Source: Diphasiastrum complanatum
Taxonomy: Eukaryota > Streptophyta > Lycopodiopsida > Lycopodiales > Lycopodiaceae
Length of the DNA: 64,000 bases
NCBI GenBank assembly: GCA_029204225.1
Contig: CM055113.1
Location: 12,300,234 to 12,364,233 of the forward strand
Direction: 5' to 3'
Of the stretch, positions 19,098 through 30,895 are shown piece after piece. Numbering within the stretch: the first letter of the stretch is position 1; each line of letters begins with the position of its first letter. A program made the position numbers and the translations under genes. The notes beneath the pieces are model-generated. The model saw only the letters and a program-made list of their open reading frames with translations. It did not search any database and had not been told where the DNA came from.

Positions 19098-21270
19098 TGT
19101 AGAAGTCACTAGTAAGATGGGATCTGCTGGAGCATACCTTCTAGAAGCTAGTGAGAGATTGAATTTTACAAATTATGCTATTTGGAAGGTCAGGATGGAG
19201 TCACTCTTGGTGCTCATAGACCTTCATGAGTTCTTGATTGAAGATGAAGATGAACCTCTAGGTGCACAGGAGTTAGCTAGATACAAGAAGAGATCTAGGC
19301 TTGCACTTCATTGTGTGAAGATGAATGTGAGCAATGATTTGTTGAGAGAAGTATCAGCATGTACTAGTGCTAAAGAGGCTTGGGAGTCTTTAAAATCAAT
19401 CTATGAATCTAGTAACACTTCAAGAGTACTCATGCTTAGAAATCAGATTTTGCAAAGCATGAAGAGAAGTGAGGAGAGTGCACAAGATTATGCACCCAGA
19501 ATCAAGTCTCTAAATAGAGATTTGGCTTCCATTGGAGAGAAGATTCATGATGGAGAGCTTGTACAAATTTTTCTTAATGGTCTAGGAGATGACTTTGCAA
19601 ATTTGGTCCAAAGTTTTGCCATCCAAGACACTTTGCCAACTCTAGAAAAACTTCACAGTGTATTAGTGGCTGAAGAGTGTAGGATGCTCCATGCAAAATC
19701 TAGGATGAGTTCTTTGTCATTGCAGGATGGTGATGAGAAAGCCAATTTCTCATTCAAGGGCAAAAAGAAGACCAATGGAAAGAAGAAGCATCCAAAGGAG
19801 GCCAAAGAACAGGATGATGCATCAATCTCAAAGGACAAGTCAAAGCAAAAATGCTTCTTTTGTGGAAAGAAGAGGCATTATGCATCTGAATGCTACAAGA
19901 GGCTAAGAGCACAAGTGGAGGAGGACAAACAAGGAAACCTTGCAAAGGAGGAGGAGGAGGATGAAGTAGATGTATTCTTGATGGCATCTACATCCTCACC
20001 AACAAGCAATAGCAATTCAAGAGACAATTGGTGGATCGACAGTGGGGCTAGCTCTCACATGTCTTGTGAAAAGGACTTTTTCTCAACCTTACACTCATTC
20101 AATGATGCTAAAAAGTTTGTCTTTACTGCAAATGATGAAGAGTGTAGGATAGATGGTGCTGGCACCATCTCTTTGTATCTAGAATCCTCAAAATGCATGC
20201 ATCTAGAAAATGTCCTTTATGTACCATCAATCACCAAGAATATGCTTAGTGTTGGTCTACTCTTAGAGAGTGGTTTGGATGTCCACTTTAAGCATGGTGT
20301 TTGCTTCATCTTGAAGAATGATGTTTGCATTGCAAAGGGATTTAAACATGGAAGATTGTTTAAGTTGGAAGCTAGTGTTGCTTTTGAAAGAATGAGCTTG
20401 GCGAAGGAGGAGATCACTCAAGAGGAGATCTTGGAAAAGTGTGATCTTGCTTGCATTGAGGAGCATCAAAAGGAGGAAGATTTTGAGGATCACCCTCAAA
20501 GCATGAGAGTTCCAAGGGAGTCCTCAATGACAATGGCCGAGTCATCAAATTGCATGCAAATTGTCCATACAAGTGTGCATCTTGCAAGGGTGGTGAGCAT
20601 TGGAGAGTCTACTATCTTTGAATACTTTTTGGAAAGTATCAGTAGACATGAGGTGACTTGTTTCTTACCTTTAAGATCCATGGTGTTTATTACTTTGTAT
20701 GACAAGACAATGAAATGGGATGCTTTGAAATCTACATTTGTTGTTGATAAAGCAATTTCATTGGATAACTATTTTTGTAGTAGTTTGAATAGAGTCATAA
20801 AAGATGAAACATCATTTGCTTTGGAAATCTTTGTGTCCACATGCTTTGTGCATGATCATTCCAATGTAAGGACCAAAGATTATCCTATTTCAATGATAGG
20901 AATAATGGTAGTGTTTTGCTCTTCAAGTAGAGATTGTAGAATCTACTTGTTTTCGACCAAAGAATTTGTCAATGGTGGAAATGTGATCTTTCAAGAGTGG
21001 AAGATTTGTAAACTTGAAGAAGAACCTTTGGATCACCACCTTATTCAATTCATTGATGTTTTGGAGTCAAGTCAAGTGGAGGATCAAGCTCAAGACCCGA
21101 GGACTCCAAGAAGAACCTTGAGTATCAAGATGGAGCCATCTAGGCGCAATCATATGGATCAAGCAAGGCAAGTTTTCTTTGGCAACATTATGTATGCACT
21201 TAATATTTCAATTGATGTATCTTCAAGTGCACAAAATGCCTTGGAATCCATGTCTTGGCATGATGTTTAG
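19093..21270 (+). CDS. Copia B Gag-protease polyprotein with remodelled C-terminus
   Basis: The 725-residue open frame has gag (UBN2-like, LLEASERLNFTNYAIWKVRM near the start), a zinc knuckle from C254 (CFFCGKKRHYASEC, with R where G is usual), and protease WWIDSGASSHMS (DSG at 316-318). After ~residue 440 the expected GAG-pre-integrase WHKRLGHP and integrase core are missing. Residues ~570-640 still resemble the integrase C-terminal strand segment (CFVHDHSNVRTKDYP ... IYLFSTKEFVNGGNVIFQE). There is no reverse transcriptase or RNase H. The frame nevertheless remains open to ~210 bp before the LTR. It probably supplied Gag and protease only. The first in-frame ATG is at 19093; the ATG at 19117 (MGSAGAYLLE) is the more likely gag start by comparison with C and E. 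Confidence 0.8.
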   Translation: MFVEVTSKMGSAGAYLLEASERLNFTNYAIWKVRMESLLVLIDLHEFLIEDEDEPLGAQELARYKKRSRLALHCVKMNVSNDLLREVSACTSAKEAWESLKSIYESSNTSRVLMLRNQILQSMKRSEESAQDYAPRIKSLNRDLASIGEKIHDGELVQIFLNGLGDDFANLVQSFAIQDTLPTLEKLHSVLVAEECRMLHAKSRMSSLSLQDGDEKANFSFKGKKKTNGKKKHPKEAKEQDDASISKDKSKQKCFFCGKKRHYASECYKRLRAQVEEDKQGNLAKEEEEDEVDVFLMASTSSPTSNSNSRDNWWIDSGASSHMSCEKDFFSTLHSFNDAKKFVFTANDEECRIDGAGTISLYLESSKCMHLENVLYVPSITKNMLSVGLLLESGLDVHFKHGVCFILKNDVCIAKGFKHGRLFKLEASVAFERMSLAKEEITQEEILEKCDLACIEEHQKEEDFEDHPQSMRVPRESSMTMAESSNCMQIVHTSVHLARVVSIGESTIFEYFLESISRHEVTCFLPLRSMVFITLYDKTMKWDALKSTFVVDKAISLDNYFCSSLNRVIKDETSFALEIFVSTCFVHDHSNVRTKDYPISMIGIMVVFCSSSRDCRIYLFSTKEFVNGGNVIFQEWKICKLEEEPLDHHLIQFIDVLESSQVEDQAQDPRTPRRTLSIKMEPSRRNHMDQARQVFFGNIMYALNISIDVSSSAQNALESMSWHDV

Positions 21271-21480
21271 TTTTGAAGTGTGCTACATGTATATAGACAC
21301 ATTTATGGAACATCTTGTAAGGGATCCTCTAAGAGGTGATGAAAGATCCTTCATGGACATCATTCTCTATTCGAGTCTCAAAAGTTCCTTCTTTGTAGCT
21401 GGATTTTTTAGACACTTCTAAAAGCTTTCATTGATCTATCAAGAGAGTTGTAAATAGATCAAGCTAAATTTGAGGTGGTG

Positions 21481-22180
21481 TGTGAAGAATTGCCAAAAAT
21501 TGGCAAATCTAGCTTGATCAAAAACCATGTAGAATAGTGTAAATTGTGTACACAAGTGGGTCCCACACATGTGAGGCCATGATGCCACATGAGAAACCCA
21601 TCCTAATGTAGGTTAGTTCAAGTCAAGAGAGTTGGTCATGTCTATTTGGTGGTCATCCCTACTTTATAGGACCTACACCTAAGTTTAAGGTGAAAATTTG
21701 ACCAACTAGCTACCTACCAAGCATAACTCTAGGAAATAGACTAGGGTTTCATTTTAGTCAAGGAGAGTGAGTTAACTTCCTTATTACATGCTGGAAATCC
21801 ACCTAACTTCAAGAAGGAAGTCGAATTTGCTATGTATTCCCTCTCTCCATAGTGAGAAGATAGAAAAATTTTGGAGCTCATTGGCAATCTCAAGCTAGTT
21901 CACTATGTACATTGAGTTTTTGTGATCCAAATGAAACCAAATCAATTTCTACTTGTTTCTCAGGTTGAAAGCCGTACTACAGCCTGTAGTACACATGTGT
22001 GGGCTCAGATTTCAATGTTTATCAATGCTTTTGATTGTTAATGCTTGTTGTTTGTCAAATTGCCAATCTATATCAACTTTTTTGTGTCTAGTTTTTTGAT
22101 AGATTGTTAAGCAAGCATCCAATCACTCTTGTGGATCTTTTGTAGATCCATTTATGGTCCTAAAGTACAGTACTTTCACA
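21481..22180 (+). repeat. Type-1 LTR shared by Copia B and C
   Basis: 700 bp from TGTGAAGAATTGCC to TACTTTCACA, preceded by the purine-rich TTTGAGGTGGTG and followed by primer site TGGTATCAGAGC (22181-22192). A TATA-like GCTATGTATT lies at 21829-21838, and the GAAGATAGAAAAATTTTGG segment at about 21857-21875 is the likely RNA 5' end. It is the reference copy for the fragments elsewhere in the cluster. Confidence 0.88.
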
Positions 22181-22622
22181 TGGTATCAGAGCATATTCAT
22201 TGGATCATAAAAAATTTATCTGGTGTCAGTTTGATGTAATTTTTGGTGCAAATCCTAGGATAAGCTACCAAGATCACTTGCCATTGATTAGTTTTGAATT
22301 TGTTTCACGAAAACTAATTAATCTAGGCTGATTTCATACCTTCTTAAAGTGGAAACCAGGTCTTGAAAGTACATCAAAGTGAATGAGAGAGATAGAGTCA
22401 GTTTTTGTCCAAAAATAGCCAAGATTGGCAAGATTTGCTTGAGTGTAGTTTTCATCTCATCTTATCTTCATTCCAGCTTGTGAGGGAGTGATAGAACTGT
22501 GATTACAAATCCATTTGTTGGATTAGAAGTCAACATTTGAGTGAAACACTGCAAGTTAGAAACCTTTGTGAGTTTCAAGTACAAACAAATCTATATCTTG
22601 TATGTAGAATCTTGCTAGTAAG

Positions 22623-25600
22623 ATGGGATCAGTGGGAGCCTACCTTCTAGAAGCTAGTGAGAGGTTAATTTCTACGAATTATGCTATTTGGAAAGTGAGT
22701 ATGGAGTCACTAATGGTGCTCCAAGATCTTTATGAGTTTCTAATAGATGATGAAGATGAACCTCTAGGTGCACAAGAATTAGTGAGATACAAGAAGAGGT
22801 CTAGGCTTGCACTTCACCGTATTAAGATGAATGTAAGCAATGATCTTTTAAGGGAAGTACCATCATGTAAGAGTGCTAAAGAGGCTTGGGAATCTTTAAA
22901 ATCATCTATGAGTCTAGTAACACTTCGAGGGTTCTCATGCTTAAGAATCAGATTCTACAAAGCATGAAGAGGAGTGATGAGAGTGCACAAGATTATGTGC
23001 TAAGAATCAAGTCTCTTAAAAGGGAATTAGCTTCCATTGGAGAGAAGATTCAAGATAGTGAGCTTGTTTAGATTGTCCTAAATGGTCTAGGAAGTGGCTT
23101 TACAAATTTGGTCCAAAGCTTTGCAATCCAAGACACTTTGCCTACTATAGAAAAGCTGCACAGTGTATTAGTAGCTGAAGAGTGTAGGATGTTGCATACC
23201 AATGCAAGAATGAATGCTATTTCTCTGCAGGATGATGATGAGAAAGCTAATTTCTCATTCAAAATTACATAGATCAATCTATACTACAAGTAGTCAAGAA
23301 TGTAAGATAAGTGGAATAGGAACAATTCCCTTGTATGTGGGATCATCCAAAAGGATGAATCTAGATAATGTTCTTTATGTTCCTAAGTTAACCAAGAATT
23401 TGCTTAGTGTTGGCCAGTTAATGGATAATGGCCTAGATGTACAATTTAAGCATTGAGTTTGTTCCATCCTTAGAAATGATGAATGTATAGCCAAAGGCTT
23501 TAAGCAAGGTAGATTGTTTAAGCTTGATGCTAATATTGCAGTGGAGAGTGTTAACTTGGCAAAGGTGGAGCTATCAAAGGTGGAACTGTGGCACAAAAGG
23601 TTGGGCCACCCTAACTACAAAGCCATGGAATCTATGGCTACAAAGGAGCTTGCAGTTGGACTCCCCAAGCATTTATCAAAGTGTGGGAAGAGATGTGAAG
23701 CATGCAGCCTCTCAAAGGCTCACAAACTACCCTTCTCAAGATCTACAGCGAGATCAAACTCTCCTCTTGAACTCATCCATTCGGATGTTCATAGTTTTTC
23801 ACATGAGTCTAATGGTGGTGCCAAGTACTATGTAATCTTCATTGATGACTATTCTAGATTTTGTTGGATGTACCTCTTGTCTAGCAAATCAATGGTGTTT
23901 CATTCTTTTGTAAAGTTCAAGACTTTGATAGAAAATCAACTTAGTACCAAGATTAAGGTATTAAGGAGTGATAATGGAGGTGAATATATCTCCAATAAGT
24001 TGATTGACTTTTGTAGTTCTAATGGCATAAAGAGGGAGTTGTCATGTCCATACACCCCTCAACAAAATGGAGTGAGTGAGAGAAGAAATAGATCTCTTTG
24101 TGAGTGTGCTAAGGCCTTAAGGCTAGATGCTTCTCTATCCAAACCATTTTGGGGTGAAGCAATAACTTGTGCTAACTATTTGTGCAATAGATTGCCAAAC
24201 CAAGCCATTGGAGGAATCACACCATTTGAAGCTCTATTTGGAGAGAAGCCCAATCTCAAAGATCTCAAAGTTTTTGGATCCACTCGCCATGTACACCAAT
24301 CCTTGGATAAGAGAAGGAAAGATGATGCAACATCCATCAAAGGCATCTTCGTGGGATATGGTGAGAATAGCAAAGGTTATAGAGTCTTCAATCCCATCAC
24401 TAACAAGGTGATAGTGAGTAGGGATGTTATTTTTGATGAAGGACATGCTTGTGATTTGAATGATAATGCTACTAATCATCTTGATGCCAAGGATCATGCT
24501 AGGATGGAGGAGGAGCTTCCAAGTGAAGAAGAACTTGAGGATCCACCTCAAGATGCAAGAACTCCAAGAACTCCAAGAAGATCTACAAGGGCAAGATCCG
24601 AGCCATTGAGGCTCACCTATGATGGTAAAGGTGATCAAAGGGAAGGCTCATCATCTTTCACATCTTACACCTTTCTTACTTCAATGTTAGATGAGCCAAC
24701 ATGCTATAAAGATGCTTGTAAGTCTAAAAGTTGGATGGATGCTATGCAAGTTGAGTATGATTCTCTTATTGAGAATCATACTTGGGATCTTGTGGATCTT
24801 CCTCAAGGGAAGAAACATCTTGATTGCAAGTGGGTGTTTAGATTGAAGTATAATCAAGATGGATCAATAAGCAAGCATAAAGCTAGGCTTGTTGCCAAAG
24901 GTTTTTTACAAACCAAAGGCATTGACTATGATGAGACTTTTGCTCATGTGGCTAAGCTTGTTACTATCAGGTTGATCATTAGTCTTGCTACAACCTTCAA
25001 TTGGGAGCTATTCCAACTTGACTTCACAAATGCATTCCTCAATGGTTATTTGGAGGAAGAGATCTACATGAGGCAACCCGAGGGCTTCATCAAGGCAAAG
25101 CATGAAGGAAAGGTGTTTTTTTTGAAGAAGAGCCTTTATGGGCTCAAGGAAGCACCTAGAGCATGGTACTCTAGGCTAAACTCTTTTCTCATTTCCATCA
25201 ATTTTGTAATGAGTGCCTATGATCCATCATTGTATATAAGTTTTCATGATGGCATGATCATTATTCTTGTTTTGTATGTAGATGACATTATCTTGAGTGG
25301 TAATGATCTAGATGGAATTAGAGATGTAAAAATTGCTTTAGCAAAAGAGTTTAAGATGGTGGATCTCGGCCTATTAAGCTTCATTCTTGGAATATAGGTT
25401 ATTAGAGGATGTTATTTTAGCTTCATTTGTCAATCTAAATATGCTACATCCATCCTAGATAGATTTGGAATGAAGAATTGTAAAGGCATTGATACACCAA
25501 TGGAGCAATATGTAAAAGCATCTATTGGTTGTGATGAAGCATCCTTTGAGGACATCACATTATATAGAAGGCTTATTGGCTCCTTGATCTATTTAACTAT

Positions 25601-26291
25601 AACTAGACCTGATCTTAGTTATAGTGTTGGAAAGTTAAGCCAATTCATGCAAAGTCCTCTAGTTTCACATTGGAAGATGGCCAAAAGAGTTCATAGATAC
25701 ATTTCATTCACTAAGAATTTTGGTATTTTGTATAGAGGAACTAATCTTGGCTTAAGAGCCTATAGTGACTCGGATTTTGTAGGTGACAAAGTGGATAGAA
25801 GATCAACAAGTGCCTTTGCCACCTTTCTATGTGATGGAGTAGTATCATGGCTTTCCAAAAAGCAAGATACCATCTCCCTATCTTCCACAGAATCCGAATA
25901 CAAGACCTTGACATCAACATGCAAGGAGGTCTTGTGGCTCAAAAGGCTATTGGTGGAGCTTCATGTCATGGAGGAGGAGATCCCTATCATCTATTGTGAC
26001 AACCAATCAGCCCAATCACTTGCAACTAATCCTACATTCCATGCAAGGAGCAAACACATCAAAATTGCTCATCATTTCGTGAGGGAAAAAGTGCAAGCTA
26101 AAGAGATCAAGCTCCAACATGTGCCATCATCAAGTTGCTTGGCTGATTTGTTTACTAAACCTTTACCTAAAGATTCATTTGTCAAGCTTAGATCTTCAAT
26201 TGGAGTTATTGATAAAAGCATTGTGATCTCCAAGGCTAGATTTGAGGAGGAGTGTGAAAAATTGCCTACATTGGCAAATCTAGCCATGTAG
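22623..26291 (+). pseudogene. Copia C gag-pol, decayed
   Basis: Gag starts at 22623 (MGSVGAYLLEASERL). Defects are: a frameshift near 22905, a stop at 23069-23071, a ~360-bp deletion around 23262 that removes the zinc knuckle and protease active site (present in E at 29477-29833), a stop near 23456, and a TAG at 25395-25397. The segment 23514-25397 is otherwise intact: WHKRLGHPNY, integrase with RSDNGGEY and NGVSERRNR, and reverse transcriptase with SLYGLKEAPRAWY and YVDD (25275-25286). After the TAG, 25398-26291 encodes the rest: RPDLSYSVGKLSQFM, then RNase H with YSDSDF, SSTESEY and YCDNQSA. It is the best-preserved reverse transcriptase in the cluster, but it cannot make a full polyprotein. 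Confidence 0.9.
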
Positions 26292-26945
26292 AATATTGTA
26301 CATTTTGTCAATATTGTTTGTTGGTTACTTCAATGGCCAAAGTGCCACTTGTACATACACACCTAAAGTAGGTTACCACGAGTTAAGAGGAGTGGTTGTG
26401 TCTATTTGGTAGTGATTCCTACTTTGTAGGATATAGACCATGATTTATGATGAGATTTGTACCTACCATGCACCTACCAAGCATGACTCTTGGATCTAGG
26501 CTAGGGTTTTCACATTAGGGCAAGAAAGTGGAGTCTACTTCCTTATTACATGCTGGATTTTCACCTAACTTTGCAAAGGAAGTGTGTTTTACTATGTATT
26601 CCCATTCTCCATAGTGTGAAGATAGAAACTTTTTGGAGCCTCAAGGAGAAACTCGCGTTTCCTCTCATTGTATGGTGATTACTCTATTTTTCCAATGAAA
26701 CCCAGCTTTGGCACTTTGTAAACACTGTCTACAAGCCATACTACAGCCTTATTTCCACACGTGTGGAGTTGGATTATACTAATTGATCAATGCTTTGATT
26801 GTCTCTACTTGTTTCCTATCAAGCTGCTAAACTAGATCTTGTTTTCTGATGACTAGTTTCTGATAGATTGTTTAACAAGCATACAATCACCTTGTGGATC
26901 ATTCAAAGATCCATTTATGGTCCTTAGTACTGTACTTTTCACACA
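26253..26945 (+). repeat. Type-2 LTR shared by Copia C and D
   Basis: About 693 bp from TGTGAAAAATTGCCTACATT to TCACACA, followed by primer site TGGTATCAGAGC (26946-26957). It is homologous to the type-1 LTR but diverged in both halves. TATA-like ACTATGTATT lies at 26591-26600 and the GATAGAAACTTTTTGGAGCC segment at 26621-26640. It overlaps the last codons of the C pol frame. Confidence 0.85.
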
Positions 26946-27886
26946 TGGTATCAGAGCCAAGTACAAGAGCATAAGCCATTGATCTAATGCAAATCCATTT
27001 TTAGCAAGTTTTGGTGCTAGAAACTAGTATTGAGAGAGCAAACTAGAATCTTGATTTTGGTGAGGAGATTTGATCCCAAACTTGGTAGGGGTCCAAATCC
27101 GTACTTTCCACATGTGTGGGCACCTCTGAACCTGCATTTAATGCATGGTATTCATTTCATCCAAAAAAATTCAATTTGTGAGCTATTGGTGTAATTTTTG
27201 GTGGAGATCCTAGGATAATCTACCAAGATCATTTGCCATTGATTAGATTTGAATTTGTCTCATGGTATCTAATTAATCTAGGCTGAGTTCAAGTCCTATT
27301 AAGGTTAAAAACAGGTCTTGAAAGTACACCAAGAAGGAAGAAAGAGATTAAGTCATTTTTTTGGTCCAAAAATAGCCAAATTTGGCAAGATTTGATTGTA
27401 AGTAGATTTCACATCATCTTATCTTCATTCCAACTTTGTGAGGGAGTGCTAGAACTGAGATTATAAGTCCATTTGTTGGATTAGAAATCTAATTTGAGTG
27501 AAAACCTACAAGAGAGAGACCTTAGTGAGTTTCTAGAGACAATCAAATCCATTTCTTGGCAAGATTTGTTTGAAAGTAGTTTTCACTTCATCTTATCTTC
27601 ATTCCAGCTTTGTGAGGGAGTGATAGAACTGAGATTAAAAGTCCATTTGTTGGATTAGAAATAAAATTTGAGTAAAACACTGCAAGTGTGAGACCTTTGT
27701 GAGTTTCAAGTCAATCAAATCTATTTCTTGTTTGTAGAAGTCACTAGTAAGATGGGATCTGCTGGAGCATACCTTCTAGAAGCTAGTGAGATGTTAAATT
27801 TTACCAATTACGCTATTTGGAAAGTGAGGATGGAGTCACTAATGGTGCTCCAGGATCTTTATGAGTTTCTAATAGATGATGAAGAT
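26946..27886 (+). mobile_element. Copia element D, truncated after start of gag
   Basis: Primer site 26946-26957 and a leader nearly identical to that of element B, including the two 174-bp copies. Gag begins at 27728-27752 and runs ~45 codons (LLEASEMLNFTNYAIWKVRM ... LIDDED). At 27881-27886 (GAAGAT) it switches into a truncated type-1 LTR. A type-2 LTR therefore sits in front of a B-type (type-1) leader, the reverse of the mismatch in C. Confidence 0.8.
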
Positions 27887-28205
27887 AAAAAAAATTTGGA
27901 GCTCATTGGCAATCTCAAGCTAGTTCACTATGTACATTGAGTTTTTGTGATCCAAATGAAACCAAATCAATTTCTACTTGTTTCTCAGGTTGAAGGCCGT
28001 ACTACAGCCTGTATTACACACGTGTGGGCTTGGATTTCAATGTTTATCAATGCTTTTGATTGTTAATGCTTGTTGTTTGTCAAATTGCCAATCTAGGTCA
28101 ACTTTTTTGTGTCTAGTTTTTTGATAGATTGTTAAGCAAGCATCCAATCACTCTTGTAGATCTTTTGTAGATCCATTTATGGTCCTAAAGTATAGTACTT
28201 TCACA
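27887..28205 (+). repeat. Type-1 LTR truncated at its internal start position
   Basis: It starts at AAAATTTGGAGCTCATTGG, the same internal position as the other truncated LTRs, and runs to the normal end TACTTTCACA. Primer site TGGTATCAGAGC follows at 28206-28217. It serves as the 5' LTR of element E. Confidence 0.85.
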
Positions 28206-30339
28206 TGGTATCAGAGCCAAGTACAAGGCCATTGATCTGTGTTTGAATCTAATCCAGTTTTAGCAGGTTTTGGTGCTTAAAGCTAGTATTGGAAGGGAGA
28301 GCTGGTATCCAGGTTTTGGTGAGAGGATTTGATCCCAAACTTTTTCAGGATCAAAATCCGTACTGTTCACACGTGTGGGAATCTCTGAACCAGCTTTTAA
28401 TAACCCATATTCATTGGATCATAGAAAATTCATCTGGTGTCAGTTTGATGTAATTTCTGGTGCAAATCATAGAATAAGCTACCAAGATCACTTGCCATTG
28501 ATTAGTTTTGAATTTGTTTCACGAAAACTAATTAATCTAGGCTGATTTCATACCTTCTTAAAGTGGAAACCAGGTCTTGAAAGTACATCAAAGTGAATGA
28601 GAGAGATAGAGTCAGTTTTTGTCCAAAAATAGCCAAGATTGGCAAGATTTGCTTGAGTGTAGTTTTCATCTCATCTTATCTTCATTCCAGCTTGTGAGGG
28701 AGTGATAGAACTGTGATTACAAATCCATTTGTTGGATTAGAAGTCAACATTTGAGTGAAACACTGCAAGTTAGAAACCTTTGTGAGTTTCAAGTACAAAC
28801 AAATCTATATCTTGTATGTAGAATCTTGCTAGTAAGATGGGATCAGTGGGAGCCTACCTTCTAGAAGCTAGTGAGAGGTTAATTTCTACGAATTATGCTA
28901 TTTGGAAAGTGAGTATGGAGTCACTAATGGTGCTCCAAGATCTTTATGAGTTTCTAATAGATGATGAAGATGAACCTCTAGGTGCATAGGAATTAGTGAG
29001 ATACAAGAAGAGGTCTAGGCTTGCACTTCACCGTATTAAGATGAATGTAAGCAATGATCTTTTAAGGGAAGTATCATCATGTAAGAGTGCTAAAGAGGCT
29101 TGGGAATCTTTAAAATCTATCTATAAGTCTAGTAACACTTCGAGGGTTCTCATGCTTAGGAATCAGATTCTACAAAGCATGAAGAGGAGTGATGAGAGTG
29201 CACAAGATTATGTGCTAAGAATCAAGTCTCTTAATAGGGAGTTAGCTTCCATTGGAGAGAAGATTCAAGATAGTGAGCTTGTTCAGATTGTCCTAAATGG
29301 TCTAGGAAGTGGCTTTACAAATTTGGTCCAAAGCTTTGCAATCCAAGACACTTTGCCTACTATAGAAAAGCTACACAATGTATTAGTAGCTGAAGAGTGT
29401 AGGATGTTGCATACCAATGCCAGAATGAATGCTATTTCTCTGCAGGATGGTGATGATAAAGCTAATTTCTCATTCAAAAGCAAGAAGAAGACCAATGGCA
29501 AGAAGAAGCACTTCAAGGAGACCAAGGAGGAGGATGAGGCTTCAAGCTCAAAGGGCAAGATCAAAGACAAGTCCAAGTACAAATGTTTTTTCTGTGGAAA
29601 GAAAGAACATTTTGCATCAGAATGTCTCAAGAAGAAGAAGGCACAAGAGAGCAAACAAAGCAACATTGCACATCAGGAGGAAGAGGAGGATGAAGAGTCA
29701 TCTTTGATTGTTTCCAATAAACCACCATCATCCAAGAGCAACACCAATGATTCTGGGTGGATTGATAGTGGGGCAAGTTCCCACATGACATATCAAAAGG
29801 ACATATTCTCCACCTTACTTTCTTACAATGACTTACATAGATCAATCTATACTGCAAGTAGTCAAGAATGTAAGATAAGTGGAATAGGAACAATTCCGTT
29901 GTATGTGGGATCATCCAAAAGGATGAATCTAGATAATGTTCTTTATGTTCCTAAGTTAACCAAGAATTTGCTTAGTGTTGGCCAGTTAATGGATAATGGC
30001 CTAGATGTACAATTTAAACATGGAGTTTGTTCCATCCTTAGAAATGATGAATGTATAGCCAAAGGCTTTAAGCAAGGTAGATTGTTTAAACTTGATGCTA
30101 ATATTGCAGTGGAGAGTGTTAACTTGGCAAAGGTGGAGCTATCAAAGGTGGAACTGTGGCACAAAAGGTTGGGCCACCCCAACTACAAAGCCATGGAATC
30201 TATGGCTACAAAGGAGCTTGCAGTTGGACTCCCCAAGCATTTGTCAAAGTGTGAGAAGAGATGTGAAGCATGCAGCCTCGCAAAGGCTCACAAACTACCC
30301 TTCTCAAGATCTACATCAAGATCAAACTCTCATCTTTAG
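28206..30339 (+). pseudogene. Copia element E: leader, gag, protease, start of integrase
   Basis: Primer site and leader run from 28206 to 28836. Gag starts at 28837 (MGSVGAYLLEASERL) and is interrupted by TAG at 28987-28989, where C has CAA and B has CAG. The remaining 447 codons (28996-30339) are open: gag, zinc knuckle from 29584 (CFFCGKKEHFASEC), protease GWIDSGASSHMT (~29757), WHKRLGHPNY, and the cysteine pair of the integrase zinc domain. At about 30335 the sequence switches to an inverted fragment of a B-type element, so integrase core, RT and RNase H are missing. Confidence 0.85.
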
Positions 30340-30895
30340 TGATCTCCTCCTTTGCCAAGCTCATTCTTTTAAAAGCAACACTAGCTTCCAACTTAAACAA
30401 TCTTCCATGTTTAAATCCCTTTGCAATGCAAACATCATTCTTCAAGATGAAGCAAACACCATGCTTAAAGTGGACATCCAAACCACTTTCTAAGAGTAGA
30501 CCAACACTAAGCATATTCTTGGTGATTGATGGTACATAAAGGACATTTTCTAGATCCATGCATTTTGAGGATTCTAGACACAAAGAGATGGTGCCAACAC
30601 AATCTATCCTACACTCTTCATCATTTGCAGTAAAGACAAACTTTTTAGCATCATTGAACGAGTGTAAGGTTGAGAAAAAGTCCTTTTCAAAAGACATGTG
30701 GGAGCTAGCCCCACTGTGGATCGACCAATTGTCTCTTGAATTGCCATTGCTTGTTGGTGAGGATGTAGATGCCATGAAGAATACATCTACTTCATCCTCC
30801 TCCTCCTCCTTTGCAAGGTTTCCTTGTTTGTCCTCCTCCACTTGCGCTCTTAACCTCTTGTAGCATTCAGATAGCTCTTGATAGCTCTAATACCA
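30336..30895 (-). pseudogene. Copia fragment F: primer site fused to gag/protease
   Basis: On the minus strand a variant primer site TGGTATTAGAGC (30895-30884) is followed after only a few bases by gag codons ECYKRL. The leader and most of gag are thus deleted. The protease segment has SIHSGASSHMS, with H replacing the catalytic D of DSG, and continues to the pre-integrase region as in element B. It ends at the inversion junction with element E near 30336. Confidence 0.8.

Larger units (their letters stand above)
18079..22180 (+). mobile_element. Copia element B (5' LTR truncated)
   Basis: The order is: truncated 5' LTR (18079-18310), primer site TGGTATCAGAGC (18311-18322), leader, a 725-codon open frame, and 3' LTR (21481-22180). 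The 3' LTR is followed directly by another primer site and leader, so it doubles as the 5' LTR of element C. At ~4.1 kb, B is short for a Copia element and lacks most of pol. Confidence 0.85.
22181..26945 (+). mobile_element. Copia element C (complete layout, mismatched LTRs)
   Basis: Primer site 22181-22192, leader, broken gag-pol 22623-26291, then a 3' LTR (26253-26945) of type 2. The 5' LTR (21481-22180) is type 1. The two LTR types are clearly related but far too different to be the two ends of one simple insertion. C is therefore a recombinant. Its leader has a deletion compared with element E, just after the primer site. Confidence 0.8.

Noticed and set aside
30270-30863. Plus-strand frames downstream of element E
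   Set aside because: They are antisense to the inverted gag/protease fragment F, whose minus-strand frame carries the real motifs.
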